From the NCBI GenBank assembly GCA_007120695.1, contig SKND01000088.1, forward strand, positions 1 to 43,157: 43,157 nucleotides of DNA, written 5' to 3'. The notes below the pieces were generated by a model that saw nothing but the letters and a program-made list of their open reading frames with translations, was not told the origin of the DNA and searched no databases. Shown here piece after piece: positions 34,636 to 43,157 of this stretch (position 1 is the stretch's first letter; each line of letters starts with the position of its first letter). Position numbers and translations under genes: made by a program. The DNA is from Bacteroidales bacterium. Its GTDB lineage: Bacteria; Bacteroidota; Bacteroidia; Bacteroidales; PUMT01.

Positions 34636-37600
34636 ATGGCACAACCTGGTAAAATACTGTATAATTACCGCCTGCTTATAACGGCTCTGGTAATTCTGTT
34701 TGCTGCAGCAGTAATCGAAAGAAACATGGAATCTTTGGATTCAAAAAAGATTAATGTATCTCGTTTTCAAAGGGTTCTCGACCAAAAATACACGCAGGTA
34801 TCAGAAAATCTTGCTGAGATCCTGGAGGTTATTGACAGGGAAGGAATGGAGGGCTTCCTTGATAAACATGCCCGGAATTATTACCATCTTTATGAAGAAA
34901 ACGGTATTATTATCCTTGGATACCAGGAAGGAGAGCTTAAATTCTGGAACAGCAACATAATTCCATTGCAAATAAATGAAAGCCTGCCGGAGCAGACTGA
35001 TCCGCTAATTAATCCGGGAAATGGCTGGTATGCTGCAAGCAGTCTCAGGGGCGGCGATTCTATTTTACTGCACGGACTTATCCTGATTAAACACGACTAT
35101 CTGTTTGAAAATGAATTCCTGGTAAATGAATATCATCCGGATTTCAATCTCTTTCCTGAAGCAGATCTGGTAATTGGACGGGATGGCGAAAGTAGCATTA
35201 GGGGTCCTGACGGAGAGGTTATTTTTTCTCTCTCAGAACCCAGTCCCCGGGTCTACAATAAGACATTCGCCTATGTGGCATGTACTTTATATGCCATTTC
35301 GGCTCTGCTGGTGCTTATTTTCCTCTACGGAAGCTTTTCAGCTTTCAGGTTCAAAACTATTGCCCTGAAAAATTCATGGTTTGCCGTTACTGCATTATCT
35401 CTGCTATTAATCAGGTACCTGATGCTTGAAACAGGTTCCCCCTCAATTTTCGGAACTTTCAGCCTGTTTCAGCCGCAACATTATGCTAAATCAGCCCTTT
35501 TCCCTTCATTGGGTGATTTCCTGATAAACTCAGTCTTTATTCTCTTTATCGCCATAAGCTTTTCAGCCCACTTCAGACTTATCGACACTGAAACAAATCC
35601 CTGCAGGGCCGGCAGCATCTTGCGGGTAGTTCTGCTGACTCTTCTCCTTGCAGGTTTCATGATGTTTTTCCACTATATGTTCTCAGGTTTGATCTTCAAC
35701 TCCAATATACAGATGGAGGTCAATAACTTTTTCTATCTTACCAGGCTGAGCTTCATAGCTTACCTGATCCTTTCGATTTTACTGGCTTCACTGATCCTGT
35801 TTACCGACAGGGTGGTGTTCATTGCATCAACACTGGTAGAGTTCAGGCTTTTCATCATAATCTTCACGGTTGCTTTTGCAACCGCTACCGGCGTAATGAG
35901 CCTGGCAGGCAATACCATAAACATCTATGCAACAATTTTTTTTATAGTACTGACAGGGAGCATGATATGGATAAGATATTTCAGATATCGCTACAAATAT
36001 TCTTTCCAGGTTTTCCTGGTGCTTCTTGTGTCGGTATTCACACTGGCCTTTATAACAAACCAAAGCAGAAAAAAAGAGAAGGATGTCAGACAACTGCTCG
36101 CTGTAAACCTTGCCAACGAAAGAGACCAGGTAGCCGAATTCCTTCTGGAAGAAATGGAAAGGGACCTTAAAGAAGACAGCGTAATTATCTCTACTATCTC
36201 ATCAAGGTTTTATGATGATTTTGAACTGTTTGACTACCTGGAGAGCACTTATTTCGGGGGCTATTTCAGAAAATATGATCTGCAGATTGCATCATGCGGA
36301 CCTGATTTCGACCTGTGGCTTGAAGATGTTGATGAGTTTGTCGATTGCTACGACTTTTTTTTCGATATGGTATGGGAAGTAGGGATACCTGTGTCTGCAA
36401 ACAACAGATTCTATTTTCTTGATAATCTGAATGGCAGGATCAGTTACCTGGGAGAAATTGTTTACGAATTCGATGAATACCCCTGGGAAAAAACTCTCTT
36501 CATCTCAATCGACAGCAAGCTGTTGAGCGACCAGCTTGGTTACCCGGAACTGCTGCTGGAAGGAAAATTTTCGAGTAACCCGGTGATGGCGCAATATTCT
36601 CATGCCAAATATAACAATAACAAGCTTATTACCAAGTCGGGAACATATTCTTACCCTCTTGAAATGAATTTTGACCGGGTCACGGGTGAAGAATTTTACT
36701 TTATTGACAAAGATGGTTATGACCATCTAGTTTACAATATTGACAGTGAGAATGTAATAGTAATGAGCCGGCCCGAAATAACAACCATCGATCTGCTTAC
36801 CTCATTTTCTTACAATTTTGTTTTTTTCTACCTGCTTTACAGCCTGGCACTTCTGATCTGTAATTATCCTGTCAGAATCAGAAGGTGGCGGATAGATTTC
36901 AAAAATAAAATCAAATTTTCAATGATAGGAGTTCTGCTACTTTCACTAATCATAATAGGTGCAGGAACTGTATATTATAATATAAGGCAGTTTGAGAATA
37001 AACAATATGAGAATATCAGTGAAAAGATACAATCGGTGCTTGTGGAGCTGGAATACCGACTCGGACTGGAAAGTGAGCTTACTCCTGAAATGAGGTACTA
37101 TATTACAGGACTTCTGATACAACTATCAAATGTGTTTTATACAGACATCAACCTCTATGATATGAAGGGAAATCTTTATGCATCGAGCAGACCCGAGGTT
37201 TTTGAACTGGGATTAATAGGTGAGCAGATGAATCCGGAAGCATACTCTGAAATGCTTGTAAGAAAAAATGCCAGGTTTGTACACAAAGAATCAATCAGTA
37301 ACCTCTCCTATCTTTCGGCATATGTCCCTTTTACAAATGCCGGTAATGAGGTGCTCTCCTACCTTAACCTTCCCTACTTCACACGTCAGTCAATACTCAA
37401 AAAAGAGATCTATACTCTTGTGGTTGCGGTGGTCAATATCTATGCAATCCTTATTCTGATAACAATCCTGATAGCCATTATAGTATCCAATACTGTTACC
37501 AAACCGTTGCAACTTATACAGAACAAACTACGGGAACTTTCCATAGGGAAAAAAAATGAACAGATTGATTATGACAATGATGATGAGATTGGAAGTCTTA

Positions 37601-38352
37601 TAAAAGAATATAACAGGATGGTGGTTGAACTTGAAAACAGTGCCGACATGCTTGCCAGATCAGAAAGGGAGAGCGCATGGAGAGAGATGGCCAAGCAGAT
37701 AGCACACGAAATAAAAAACCCGCTGACCCCTATGAAACTGAGTATTCAGCACCTTCAGAGGGCCTGGGATGACAAGGTTGAAAACTGGGATGAAGTATTG
37801 AAAAAAACAACCCGCAACCTTGTTGACCAGATAGATCATCTCTCATCAATCGCAACTGCATTCTCCCATTTTGCAAAACTTCCCGGCACAACCCGCGGAA
37901 AGGCAAATATCGTAAATACAATTACCAATGTTACTGAACTTTTTGCCAATTCGGACGAAACAGAGATCACAGTTAATCTGGACGGAGCCGAAGAGCTTTA
38001 TGTTGTTTCCGACAAGATGCAGCTCAACAGAATCTTTGTAAATCTGTTCAAAAACGCAATACAGGCAATTCCGAAAACAAGAAAGGGCATAATTAAAGTG
38101 GAGCTTAAAAAAGAGCCGGAAATGGCCCTGGTGAAAATTACCGATAATGGTGACGGTATACCTCCCGGGGTATGGGATAAAATGTTCACCCCCTATTTCA
38201 CCTCAAAATCTGGAGGTACAGGACTGGGACTGGCAATAGTAAAGAACATCGTTGAGCAGTCCGGAGGCGAGGTTGGTTTTGAAAGCGAATATGGCAGGGG
38301 GAGTTGTTTCTGGTTCAGACTTCCCTATTCTGCAGCTCAGAAAACTACCTGA
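34636..38352 (+). CDS. NtrY-like sensor histidine kinase, 1238 residues
   Basis: A very large membrane sensor kinase. Seen: an N-terminal membrane segment (about 12-28), an extracytoplasmic domain, a block of seven to eight hydrophobic segments between about 213 and 475, a second external domain (about 475-715), further segments at about 722-742, 762-782 and 930-955, a HAMP linker, then the kinase core: H-box H1024 in AKQIAHEIKNPLTPMKL, N-box NRIFVNLFKNAIQAIP, G1 DNGDGIPP, and G2 SGGTGLGLAIVKN. No receiver domain is fused and no response regulator gene is nearby. The signal is unknown. The ATG near 34636 places the first membrane segment directly at the start, so it is probable. Confidence 0.9.
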   Translation: MAQPGKILYNYRLLITALVILFAAAVIERNMESLDSKKINVSRFQRVLDQKYTQVSENLAEILEVIDREGMEGFLDKHARNYYHLYEENGIIILGYQEGELKFWNSNIIPLQINESLPEQTDPLINPGNGWYAASSLRGGDSILLHGLILIKHDYLFENEFLVNEYHPDFNLFPEADLVIGRDGESSIRGPDGEVIFSLSEPSPRVYNKTFAYVACTLYAISALLVLIFLYGSFSAFRFKTIALKNSWFAVTALSLLLIRYLMLETGSPSIFGTFSLFQPQHYAKSALFPSLGDFLINSVFILFIAISFSAHFRLIDTETNPCRAGSILRVVLLTLLLAGFMMFFHYMFSGLIFNSNIQMEVNNFFYLTRLSFIAYLILSILLASLILFTDRVVFIASTLVEFRLFIIIFTVAFATATGVMSLAGNTINIYATIFFIVLTGSMIWIRYFRYRYKYSFQVFLVLLVSVFTLAFITNQSRKKEKDVRQLLAVNLANERDQVAEFLLEEMERDLKEDSVIISTISSRFYDDFELFDYLESTYFGGYFRKYDLQIASCGPDFDLWLEDVDEFVDCYDFFFDMVWEVGIPVSANNRFYFLDNLNGRISYLGEIVYEFDEYPWEKTLFISIDSKLLSDQLGYPELLLEGKFSSNPVMAQYSHAKYNNNKLITKSGTYSYPLEMNFDRVTGEEFYFIDKDGYDHLVYNIDSENVIVMSRPEITTIDLLTSFSYNFVFFYLLYSLALLICNYPVRIRRWRIDFKNKIKFSMIGVLLLSLIIIGAGTVYYNIRQFENKQYENISEKIQSVLVELEYRLGLESELTPEMRYYITGLLIQLSNVFYTDINLYDMKGNLYASSRPEVFELGLIGEQMNPEAYSEMLVRKNARFVHKESISNLSYLSAYVPFTNAGNEVLSYLNLPYFTRQSILKKEIYTLVVAVVNIYAILILITILIAIIVSNTVTKPLQLIQNKLRELSIGKKNEQIDYDNDDEIGSLIKEYNRMVVELENSADMLARSERESAWREMAKQIAHEIKNPLTPMKLSIQHLQRAWDDKVENWDEVLKKTTRNLVDQIDHLSSIATAFSHFAKLPGTTRGKANIVNTITNVTELFANSDETEITVNLDGAEELYVVSDKMQLNRIFVNLFKNAIQAIPKTRKGIIKVELKKEPEMALVKITDNGDGIPPGVWDKMFTPYFTSKSGGTGLGLAIVKNIVEQSGGEVGFESEYGRGSCFWFRLPYSAAQKTT

Positions 38353-38413
38353 TAAAAATGCTATGTCATAATCACCCTTTCGGGGGAAAACCAGGCAGGA
38401 CATGACCATGCCC

Positions 38414-38445
38414 TAAGGACCGGGTTTTTCCGGTAAAAGTCCTTA
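38414..38445 (+). other. Stem-loop after the sensor kinase gene
   Basis: TAAGGAC pairs with GTCCTTA, and inside it CCGG pairs with CCGG around a GTTTTT loop. No T run follows, so it may be a weak terminator or a stabilising structure. It lies about 62 bp after the kinase stop. Confidence 0.45.
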
Positions 38446-38489
38446 TAAACTAAATGATTACAAATTAAGAAATCGCTAAGATCTGATAT

Positions 38490-38533
38490 CCCGCAGCCAG
38501 AAGAGGTGACTTTAACGAAAGATGCGGGTTTTT
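38490..38533 (+). other. Inverted repeat with TTTTT tail, shared flank with 9602-9626
   Basis: CCCGCA (38490-38495) and TGCGGG (38523-38528) are separated by 27 bases and followed by five T, then AAGATAAACTAAAA. The right flank GGGTTTTTAAGATAAACTAA differs from the flank at 9616 at two adjacent positions only. It lies about 85 bp before the adhesin gene. Confidence 0.4.
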
Positions 38534-38619
38534 AAGATAAACTAAAATAGTTTGGCCAATCTGTTACTTGTATTCAAGTAATTGCTATATTTATCCTGTA
38601 AAAACGATCAAAACATACT

Positions 38620-41600
38620 GTGTTAAGATATATACTTAGACAAGGAGTAAGATTATTTGGATTTGGTTGCGGACAAAAAGCCATGCAGGTATCCTGCCTG
38701 ATATTACCGTTTCTGGTAATGACTCCCCTGCTATATTCACAAACCGGCATTTCGGGTGTAATTAACGATTATTCAGCTGTACTAACGGTAGAGGCTGACG
38801 ATAAATCCGTTACAGTAGCCAACCCTGAGTATTTCCAGCCGGGAGACACTGTGCTTCTGATACAGATGAAGGGAATGAGTATAATTATAAGTGATGATCC
38901 TGAACAGTTTGGCAGACAACAGGATGTAAACTCGTCGGGACATTATGAGTTTCTTCTGGTTGACGATGTAACTGGTAACACAATAATCTTCACCCGTGAA
39001 TTTCTGAAAGAGTACAATGCAGATGAAACTGTTCAGCTGGTGAGAGTAAGGGGGTATGAATCTGTTACGGTAGAAGGTACCCTGGGAGCCAGGCAATGGG
39101 ATGGAGAGACAGGAGGCGTAGTGGCACTTATTGTCACCAACACCCTTACCCTTGAAGCAAACATTGACGTTTCGGAAAGGGGATTCAGGGGCGGCCAGCC
39201 GGTGACCCTTTCAGATGATCAGTGTTCGGAAGATACTCCTGAATACAGGAAGCTATATTTCGGAGAAGGCGAGCCCATGGCGGGAGAAAAAGGCGAGGGG
39301 CCCGTTTCCTACTACAGGGAGGATGAGGTAATTTACCCTGTTGGCGATGGGTTTGTATACGGATACGGGCGAATGGCGACAGGTGGAGGCGGAGGAAATG
39401 GTCGCTTCTCAGGAGGAGGAGGAGGGTCTAATTTCGGCATCGGCGGATACGGGGGGAATGAATCGGAGGAGTGTGAAAGATGGATGAATGGCGACAATCA
39501 ACTAGGTGGTGTGGTTGGAAACAGTCTTACAAATCAGCTTTTTGACGCAGCCGGAGACTTCCTTGACCGCCTTTATATGGGTGGTGGCGGTGGCGGTTCT
39601 ACACAGTATGGCACAAGGCATGCCACACCGGCAGGAAACGGAGGAGGTATTGCAATAATAATTGCAAACTATATAGAAAGTCCCGGTGGCTTCGGTATAT
39701 ATGCAGATGGAGGATCGGTTTCTGAATCAGCTACTGCCGGGGCCGGTGGTGGTGGCGGTGGTGGCACAATTGTTGCCTCAATAGACAACTATGCCGGGAA
39801 TATAGGGTTCTATGCACGGGGAGGGAAAGGCGGAAATATCGACTATGAAACACGGTCAGGACCGGGAGGTGGTGGAGGCGGAGGTGCAATAATTCATTCG
39901 GAAACAGATCTGCCGGGTCATATTGTCCCTGCATTCACAGCTTACGGTAGCGGGACCAACCTGCAGCAGAATGACCCCTACGGCACTACTTCACCAGTCG
40001 ATGGTGGCGTGATAGAGGGACTCGAGATAGCACTGAACGGATTGCTGTTCAATGGAATAAGAACCGAGAGGTATGTGATATGCGAAGAGACTGTGCCCGA
40101 AATAATTGAAGGAACCCAACCCAGAGGAGGAGGCTCTCCATATTCTTTCAAATGGCTGAGCCGACCGGTTGGTACAGATGACTGGAGCAATATTGAAGGT
40201 GCCGGCGCAATGGATTACCAGCCTGACGCACTTTTCCAGACAACTGAATTCATGAGAGTTGTGGAAGATACAAGCTTTCCTGCAGTTATCGATTCAAGCA
40301 ATATCCTGACAATAGATGTCCAGCCAAAAATAACCGGAAATTTCATCAGTGAGGAGCAGTGGATATGCGAGGGAGAGACCCCGGAAACGCTAAACGGCGC
40401 CCCCCTGACCGAAGGTGGCACAACGGTTTTTGAATACCAGTGGAACAGATCTGCAGCAACCGGCGGACAGTGGACTGAAGCAGCAGGTGAAAGTAATGAA
40501 ATAACCTACTCCCCGCCCCCACTTTATGACTCAACCCGGTATGTTCGCATTGCACTTTCCGGCGAATGTACAGATACCTCAAACATTATTCCGGTGAATG
40601 TGCATCCCTCAATAGTGAACAATATACTCGATGCTGATCAGACCATTTGCCTTGGTGATACCCCGCAAACAATCTCGGCTCCAGTGCAGCTTTCAGGTGG
40701 TGAGGGTGCAGGCTCCTGGTCATTTGCATGGGAGGCGGGTACCAATGGAACATGGAGCCCGGTTGATGAAGATGGCTCAGAAGAGACATTTTCCCCCGAA
40801 TCACTTACAGATACAATGAGTTACCGGCGAACTGTAATTTCAGGCGCATGTAAGGATACCAGTCCCCCTCACACCGTAACCGTATTACCGCTTATTACAG
40901 GCAATACAATATCAGACGACCAGACCATATGCCTGCTGGACGCAGCAGAACTATATCCACAGTCGGAACCGGGAGGAGGTGACGGCAGCTACAGTTACCT
41001 GTGGGAAGCTTCTGCCGGCATTGATGAATGGGAAATTGCAGAGGGCGAAACGGGTAATGAAAGTTATGTTTCTCCCTCCCTGCAGGAAGAACTCCGGTTC
41101 AGGCGAATTGTGCTCAGCGGAGAAGGAGATGCCTGTAAAGACACCAGCAATATCAGCCAGGTGGATTTCTTCCCCCCCTCAGTAGCCGGGATAATTGAAT
41201 CGAACGACAGCATCTGCATCGGTGAAGAATCAGATATTACCTTCAGTTTGGGAGGAAACGGTCCCTGGAACCTGGTATTCTCAGACGGAAATGAGAATTT
41301 TACAATTGAGAATATTGATCAGACCTTATTCACCACTACCGTTAGTCCCTCGACAAACGACTCATCACTTGTCACTTACTCCATTGTATCGCTGACCGAC
41401 AATTTTGGATGCTCGGCAACCGCCGAAAACATGACAGGAGAAGCCACCGTAATGGTCTATGCCTATCCTGAACCGGATGCAGGTGCCGGCGGAGAGGTTT
41501 GCGGACCCGTAATCCGGATGGATGCAATGCCCGGTTTCGGAAGGGGATTGTGGGAGGTTGAATCGGTTTCCGCCAGCTTCGATCCCGGTCCGCAAAGACA

Positions 41601-42228
41601 TGATGCAACAGTTACCGTCGAGGAGTACGGGACCTTTACCTTTCGGTGGACAGAGACTAACTGGCAGTGCCCGGCAAGCTCTGAGGTGACAGTTACATTT
41701 TACGAACAACCTTTTGATGTTTACGCGGGCGAAAACCAGGATCTCCATTACATTTTTGAGACCAGTATGAATGCAGTAATTCCCGACAGGATGGTCTCGG
41801 CCACCGGTCACTGGGAATTGCTCGATGGCAGCGGTACAGTAGTTTTTCCGAACGATCCGGGCTCGCCAGTTACAGATTTGGGTTTAGGAGAGAATGTGTT
41901 TTTGTGGACACTCATAAACGGAGTGTGCGACCCTGTATCAGAAATAATAACAGTAAGAATAAAGGACCTGGATGCACCGACCGGTTTTTCACCAAATAAC
42001 AGCGGCTATAACGACCGGTTCGTGGTTCGGGGACTTGAGAATTCGACTACCAGTGAACTTACTATTTTCAACCGGCAGGGTAATATAGTATACAGGACTG
42101 TAAATTACCAGAACGACTGGGAAGGACGGAACCAGAGCGGCATTCCGCTTCCTGAAGACACATATTACTACATATTGAGTGTAGACAACAAATATTCATA
42201 CAAGGGATTCATAGTATTAAAACGTTAA
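38620..42228 (+). CDS. Type IX secretion type B sorting-domain adhesin, glycine-rich
   Basis: A 1202-residue secreted protein. Order seen: signal peptide (h-region LILPFLVMTPLLYSQ); an N-terminal domain with YFQPGDTVLLIQMKGMS; a glycine-rich stretch with three blocks of consecutive G (about 250-430), alternating with IAIIIANYI-like beta strands; four tandem immunoglobulin/PKD-like modules of about 85-90 residues each marked by ICEGETP, ICLGDTP and ICLLDAA; and at the C terminus TGFSPNNSGYNDRFV followed by LTIFNRQGNIVYRT and GTYYYILSV-like SPEDTYYYI, the gliding-motility type B sorting domain. The GTG at 38620 supplies a positive n-region; an ATG at 38683 would lack it. The PorP/SprF gene follows by 10 bp. 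Confidence 0.88.
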   Translation: MLRYILRQGVRLFGFGCGQKAMQVSCLILPFLVMTPLLYSQTGISGVINDYSAVLTVEADDKSVTVANPEYFQPGDTVLLIQMKGMSIIISDDPEQFGRQQDVNSSGHYEFLLVDDVTGNTIIFTREFLKEYNADETVQLVRVRGYESVTVEGTLGARQWDGETGGVVALIVTNTLTLEANIDVSERGFRGGQPVTLSDDQCSEDTPEYRKLYFGEGEPMAGEKGEGPVSYYREDEVIYPVGDGFVYGYGRMATGGGGGNGRFSGGGGGSNFGIGGYGGNESEECERWMNGDNQLGGVVGNSLTNQLFDAAGDFLDRLYMGGGGGGSTQYGTRHATPAGNGGGIAIIIANYIESPGGFGIYADGGSVSESATAGAGGGGGGGTIVASIDNYAGNIGFYARGGKGGNIDYETRSGPGGGGGGGAIIHSETDLPGHIVPAFTAYGSGTNLQQNDPYGTTSPVDGGVIEGLEIALNGLLFNGIRTERYVICEETVPEIIEGTQPRGGGSPYSFKWLSRPVGTDDWSNIEGAGAMDYQPDALFQTTEFMRVVEDTSFPAVIDSSNILTIDVQPKITGNFISEEQWICEGETPETLNGAPLTEGGTTVFEYQWNRSAATGGQWTEAAGESNEITYSPPPLYDSTRYVRIALSGECTDTSNIIPVNVHPSIVNNILDADQTICLGDTPQTISAPVQLSGGEGAGSWSFAWEAGTNGTWSPVDEDGSEETFSPESLTDTMSYRRTVISGACKDTSPPHTVTVLPLITGNTISDDQTICLLDAAELYPQSEPGGGDGSYSYLWEASAGIDEWEIAEGETGNESYVSPSLQEELRFRRIVLSGEGDACKDTSNISQVDFFPPSVAGIIESNDSICIGEESDITFSLGGNGPWNLVFSDGNENFTIENIDQTLFTTTVSPSTNDSSLVTYSIVSLTDNFGCSATAENMTGEATVMVYAYPEPDAGAGGEVCGPVIRMDAMPGFGRGLWEVESVSASFDPGPQRHDATVTVEEYGTFTFRWTETNWQCPASSEVTVTFYEQPFDVYAGENQDLHYIFETSMNAVIPDRMVSATGHWELLDGSGTVVFPNDPGSPVTDLGLGENVFLWTLINGVCDPVSEIITVRIKDLDAPTGFSPNNSGYNDRFVVRGLENSTTSELTIFNRQGNIVYRTVNYQNDWEGRNQSGIPLPEDTYYYILSVDNKYSYKGFIVLKR

Positions 42229-42238
42229 ACCAGGAAAG

Positions 42239-43150
42239 TTGAAGAGAATAATTATCATACTGGTATTTGCTTTTCTTGCCCCGGAGATATATGCACAGAA
42301 TCTCTTCCCGGTCTACAGCCAGTATATGCTCAACGGGCTTGCTCTGAATCCGGCCTATGCAGGTAGCCGTGATGTTTTCAATATAACTCTCGGTTACAGA
42401 AACCAGTGGGTAGGTTTTGACGGGGCCCCGGTATCACAATCTCTCAGCGCCCACTCGCCGATGAAAAATGAAAATATTGCACTCGGTCTCTTTCTTCACA
42501 ACGAACAGATAGATGTACGTAACAATACAAGCCTTTATTTCAACTATGCATACAGGATGCCTCTGGGTAAAGGACGGCTGGCTTTGGGATTAAAGGGAGG
42601 TGCAATGACCAGGAATGTAAACTGGAGCAGAATCACACTTCACGATCAGGGTGATGCCGTGTTTCAGGAGCCGGCAAAACAGGATATGCTTCCCAACTTC
42701 GGATTCGGAGCATACTACTATACCGACCGGTACTACCTGGGTGCCTCGATTCCTTTCTTTTTGAGTGACAGCACAAGGAATGCAAAGACTGTACAGTACC
42801 ATGATTTAAGTAACTATAACTACCTGCTTACCGGCGGTGTTGTGCTGGGCAATGGCGGGATAAAGGTCAAACCCGGTTTTCTGCTTAAGTACAATGAGAA
42901 GAATCCCCTGCAGATTGATTTCAACCTTTCATTTATTGTAGGCGATCTTATATGGATTGGTGGTTCATACAGGATGGAAGACGTCCTGGTAGGGCTGGTT
43001 AAGGTGCAATTGACCGACCAGCTCAGGATAGGATATACTTATGACTATTCGCTGGGGCAATTAAGCAATTACAACAGCGGATCTCACGAAATAGTGCTTA
43101 TATATGACTTCAGGTTCAGGGTAAGCGCCGTAAATCCGCGATATTTTTAA
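42239..43150 (+). CDS. PorP/SprF family type IX secretion outer membrane protein
   Basis: A 303-residue outer membrane beta-barrel protein of the PorP/SprF family, which helps export or attach type B sorting-domain proteins. Seen: signal peptide (about 1-19, ending IYAQ), then NLFPVYSQYMLNGLALNPAYAG, GYRNQWVGFDGAPVSQSLS, NEQIDVRN and the repeated beta-strand pattern to the end. The start appears to be TTG at 42239 with AGGA three bases before it; no in-frame ATG gives a signal peptide. It lies 10 bp after the adhesin gene, so the two are an operon, a pairing known from SprB/SprF. The stop codon is seven bases before the window end, so the gene is complete. Confidence 0.9.
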   Translation: MKRIIIILVFAFLAPEIYAQNLFPVYSQYMLNGLALNPAYAGSRDVFNITLGYRNQWVGFDGAPVSQSLSAHSPMKNENIALGLFLHNEQIDVRNNTSLYFNYAYRMPLGKGRLALGLKGGAMTRNVNWSRITLHDQGDAVFQEPAKQDMLPNFGFGAYYYTDRYYLGASIPFFLSDSTRNAKTVQYHDLSNYNYLLTGGVVLGNGGIKVKPGFLLKYNEKNPLQIDFNLSFIVGDLIWIGGSYRMEDVLVGLVKVQLTDQLRIGYTYDYSLGQLSNYNSGSHEIVLIYDFRFRVSAVNPRYF

Positions 43151-43157
43151 CGATGAA

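Noticed and set aside
41365-41811. 148-codon minus-strand open frame inside the adhesin gene
   Set aside because: Antisense to the well-supported adhesin coding frame, no domain signature.

Overview
This window looks like a chromosomal segment of a Bacteroidota bacterium, probably of the Bacteroidales/Marinilabiliales type. The evidence is the gene content (type IX secretion proteins with a type B sorting domain, PorP/SprF, a PorE-like OmpA protein, DUF4249 and TonB receptor pair, glutamine synthetase III, DUF2851, DUF3109, DUF4783) and several promoters of the Bacteroidota form TTTG-N19/20-TAnnTTTG. The species cannot be named from sequence alone. No phage, insertion sequence, CRISPR array or plasmid gene was seen.

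Layout. Positions 1-9501 hold a minus-strand housekeeping block: deoxynucleoside kinase, then rpsO-pnp, then a likely operon GNAT-nitrilase fusion, purM, prfA, pyrF, DUF2851. Divergent from it, 9932-13350 is a plus-strand polyamine operon: a fold III arginine decarboxylase, agmatinase and a deoxyhypusine-synthase-like enzyme. Convergent to that, 13379-15346 is a PorE-like peptidoglycan-binding envelope protein, followed upstream by glnN (GSIII) and by the gpmI-DUF3109-M20 dipeptidase operon (minus strand, to 21621).

From 21958 most genes are on the plus strand: a DUF3267 membrane zincin-like protein; an envelope triad of DUF4249 lipoprotein, STN-containing TonB receptor and a secreted MG2/plug-like protein; tRNA-Phe (minus); an M16 peptidase whose 3' end runs into a 25-bp tandem array; an O-methyltransferase; a CarH-like MerR/B12 regulator and an ECF sigma factor separated by a hairpin-rich 500-bp gap; DUF4783 (minus); rlmH; a very large NtrY-like sensor kinase; and at the right end a 1202-residue glycine-rich adhesin with a type B type IX secretion domain paired with a PorP/SprF protein.

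The points most worth a second look are: (a) a dispersed intergenic element of about 65 bp present in three full or partial plus-strand copies and one truncated minus-strand copy; (b) the tandem array seeded from the tail of the M16 gene; (c) the B12 photoreceptor-like regulator plus sigma factor with no carotenoid genes beside it and with the usual light-state histidine ligand replaced; (d) the DUF4249-TonB-MG2 triad; and (e) the polyamine operon ending in a DHS-like enzyme. None of these is proven to be a new system; the inferences are stated as such.
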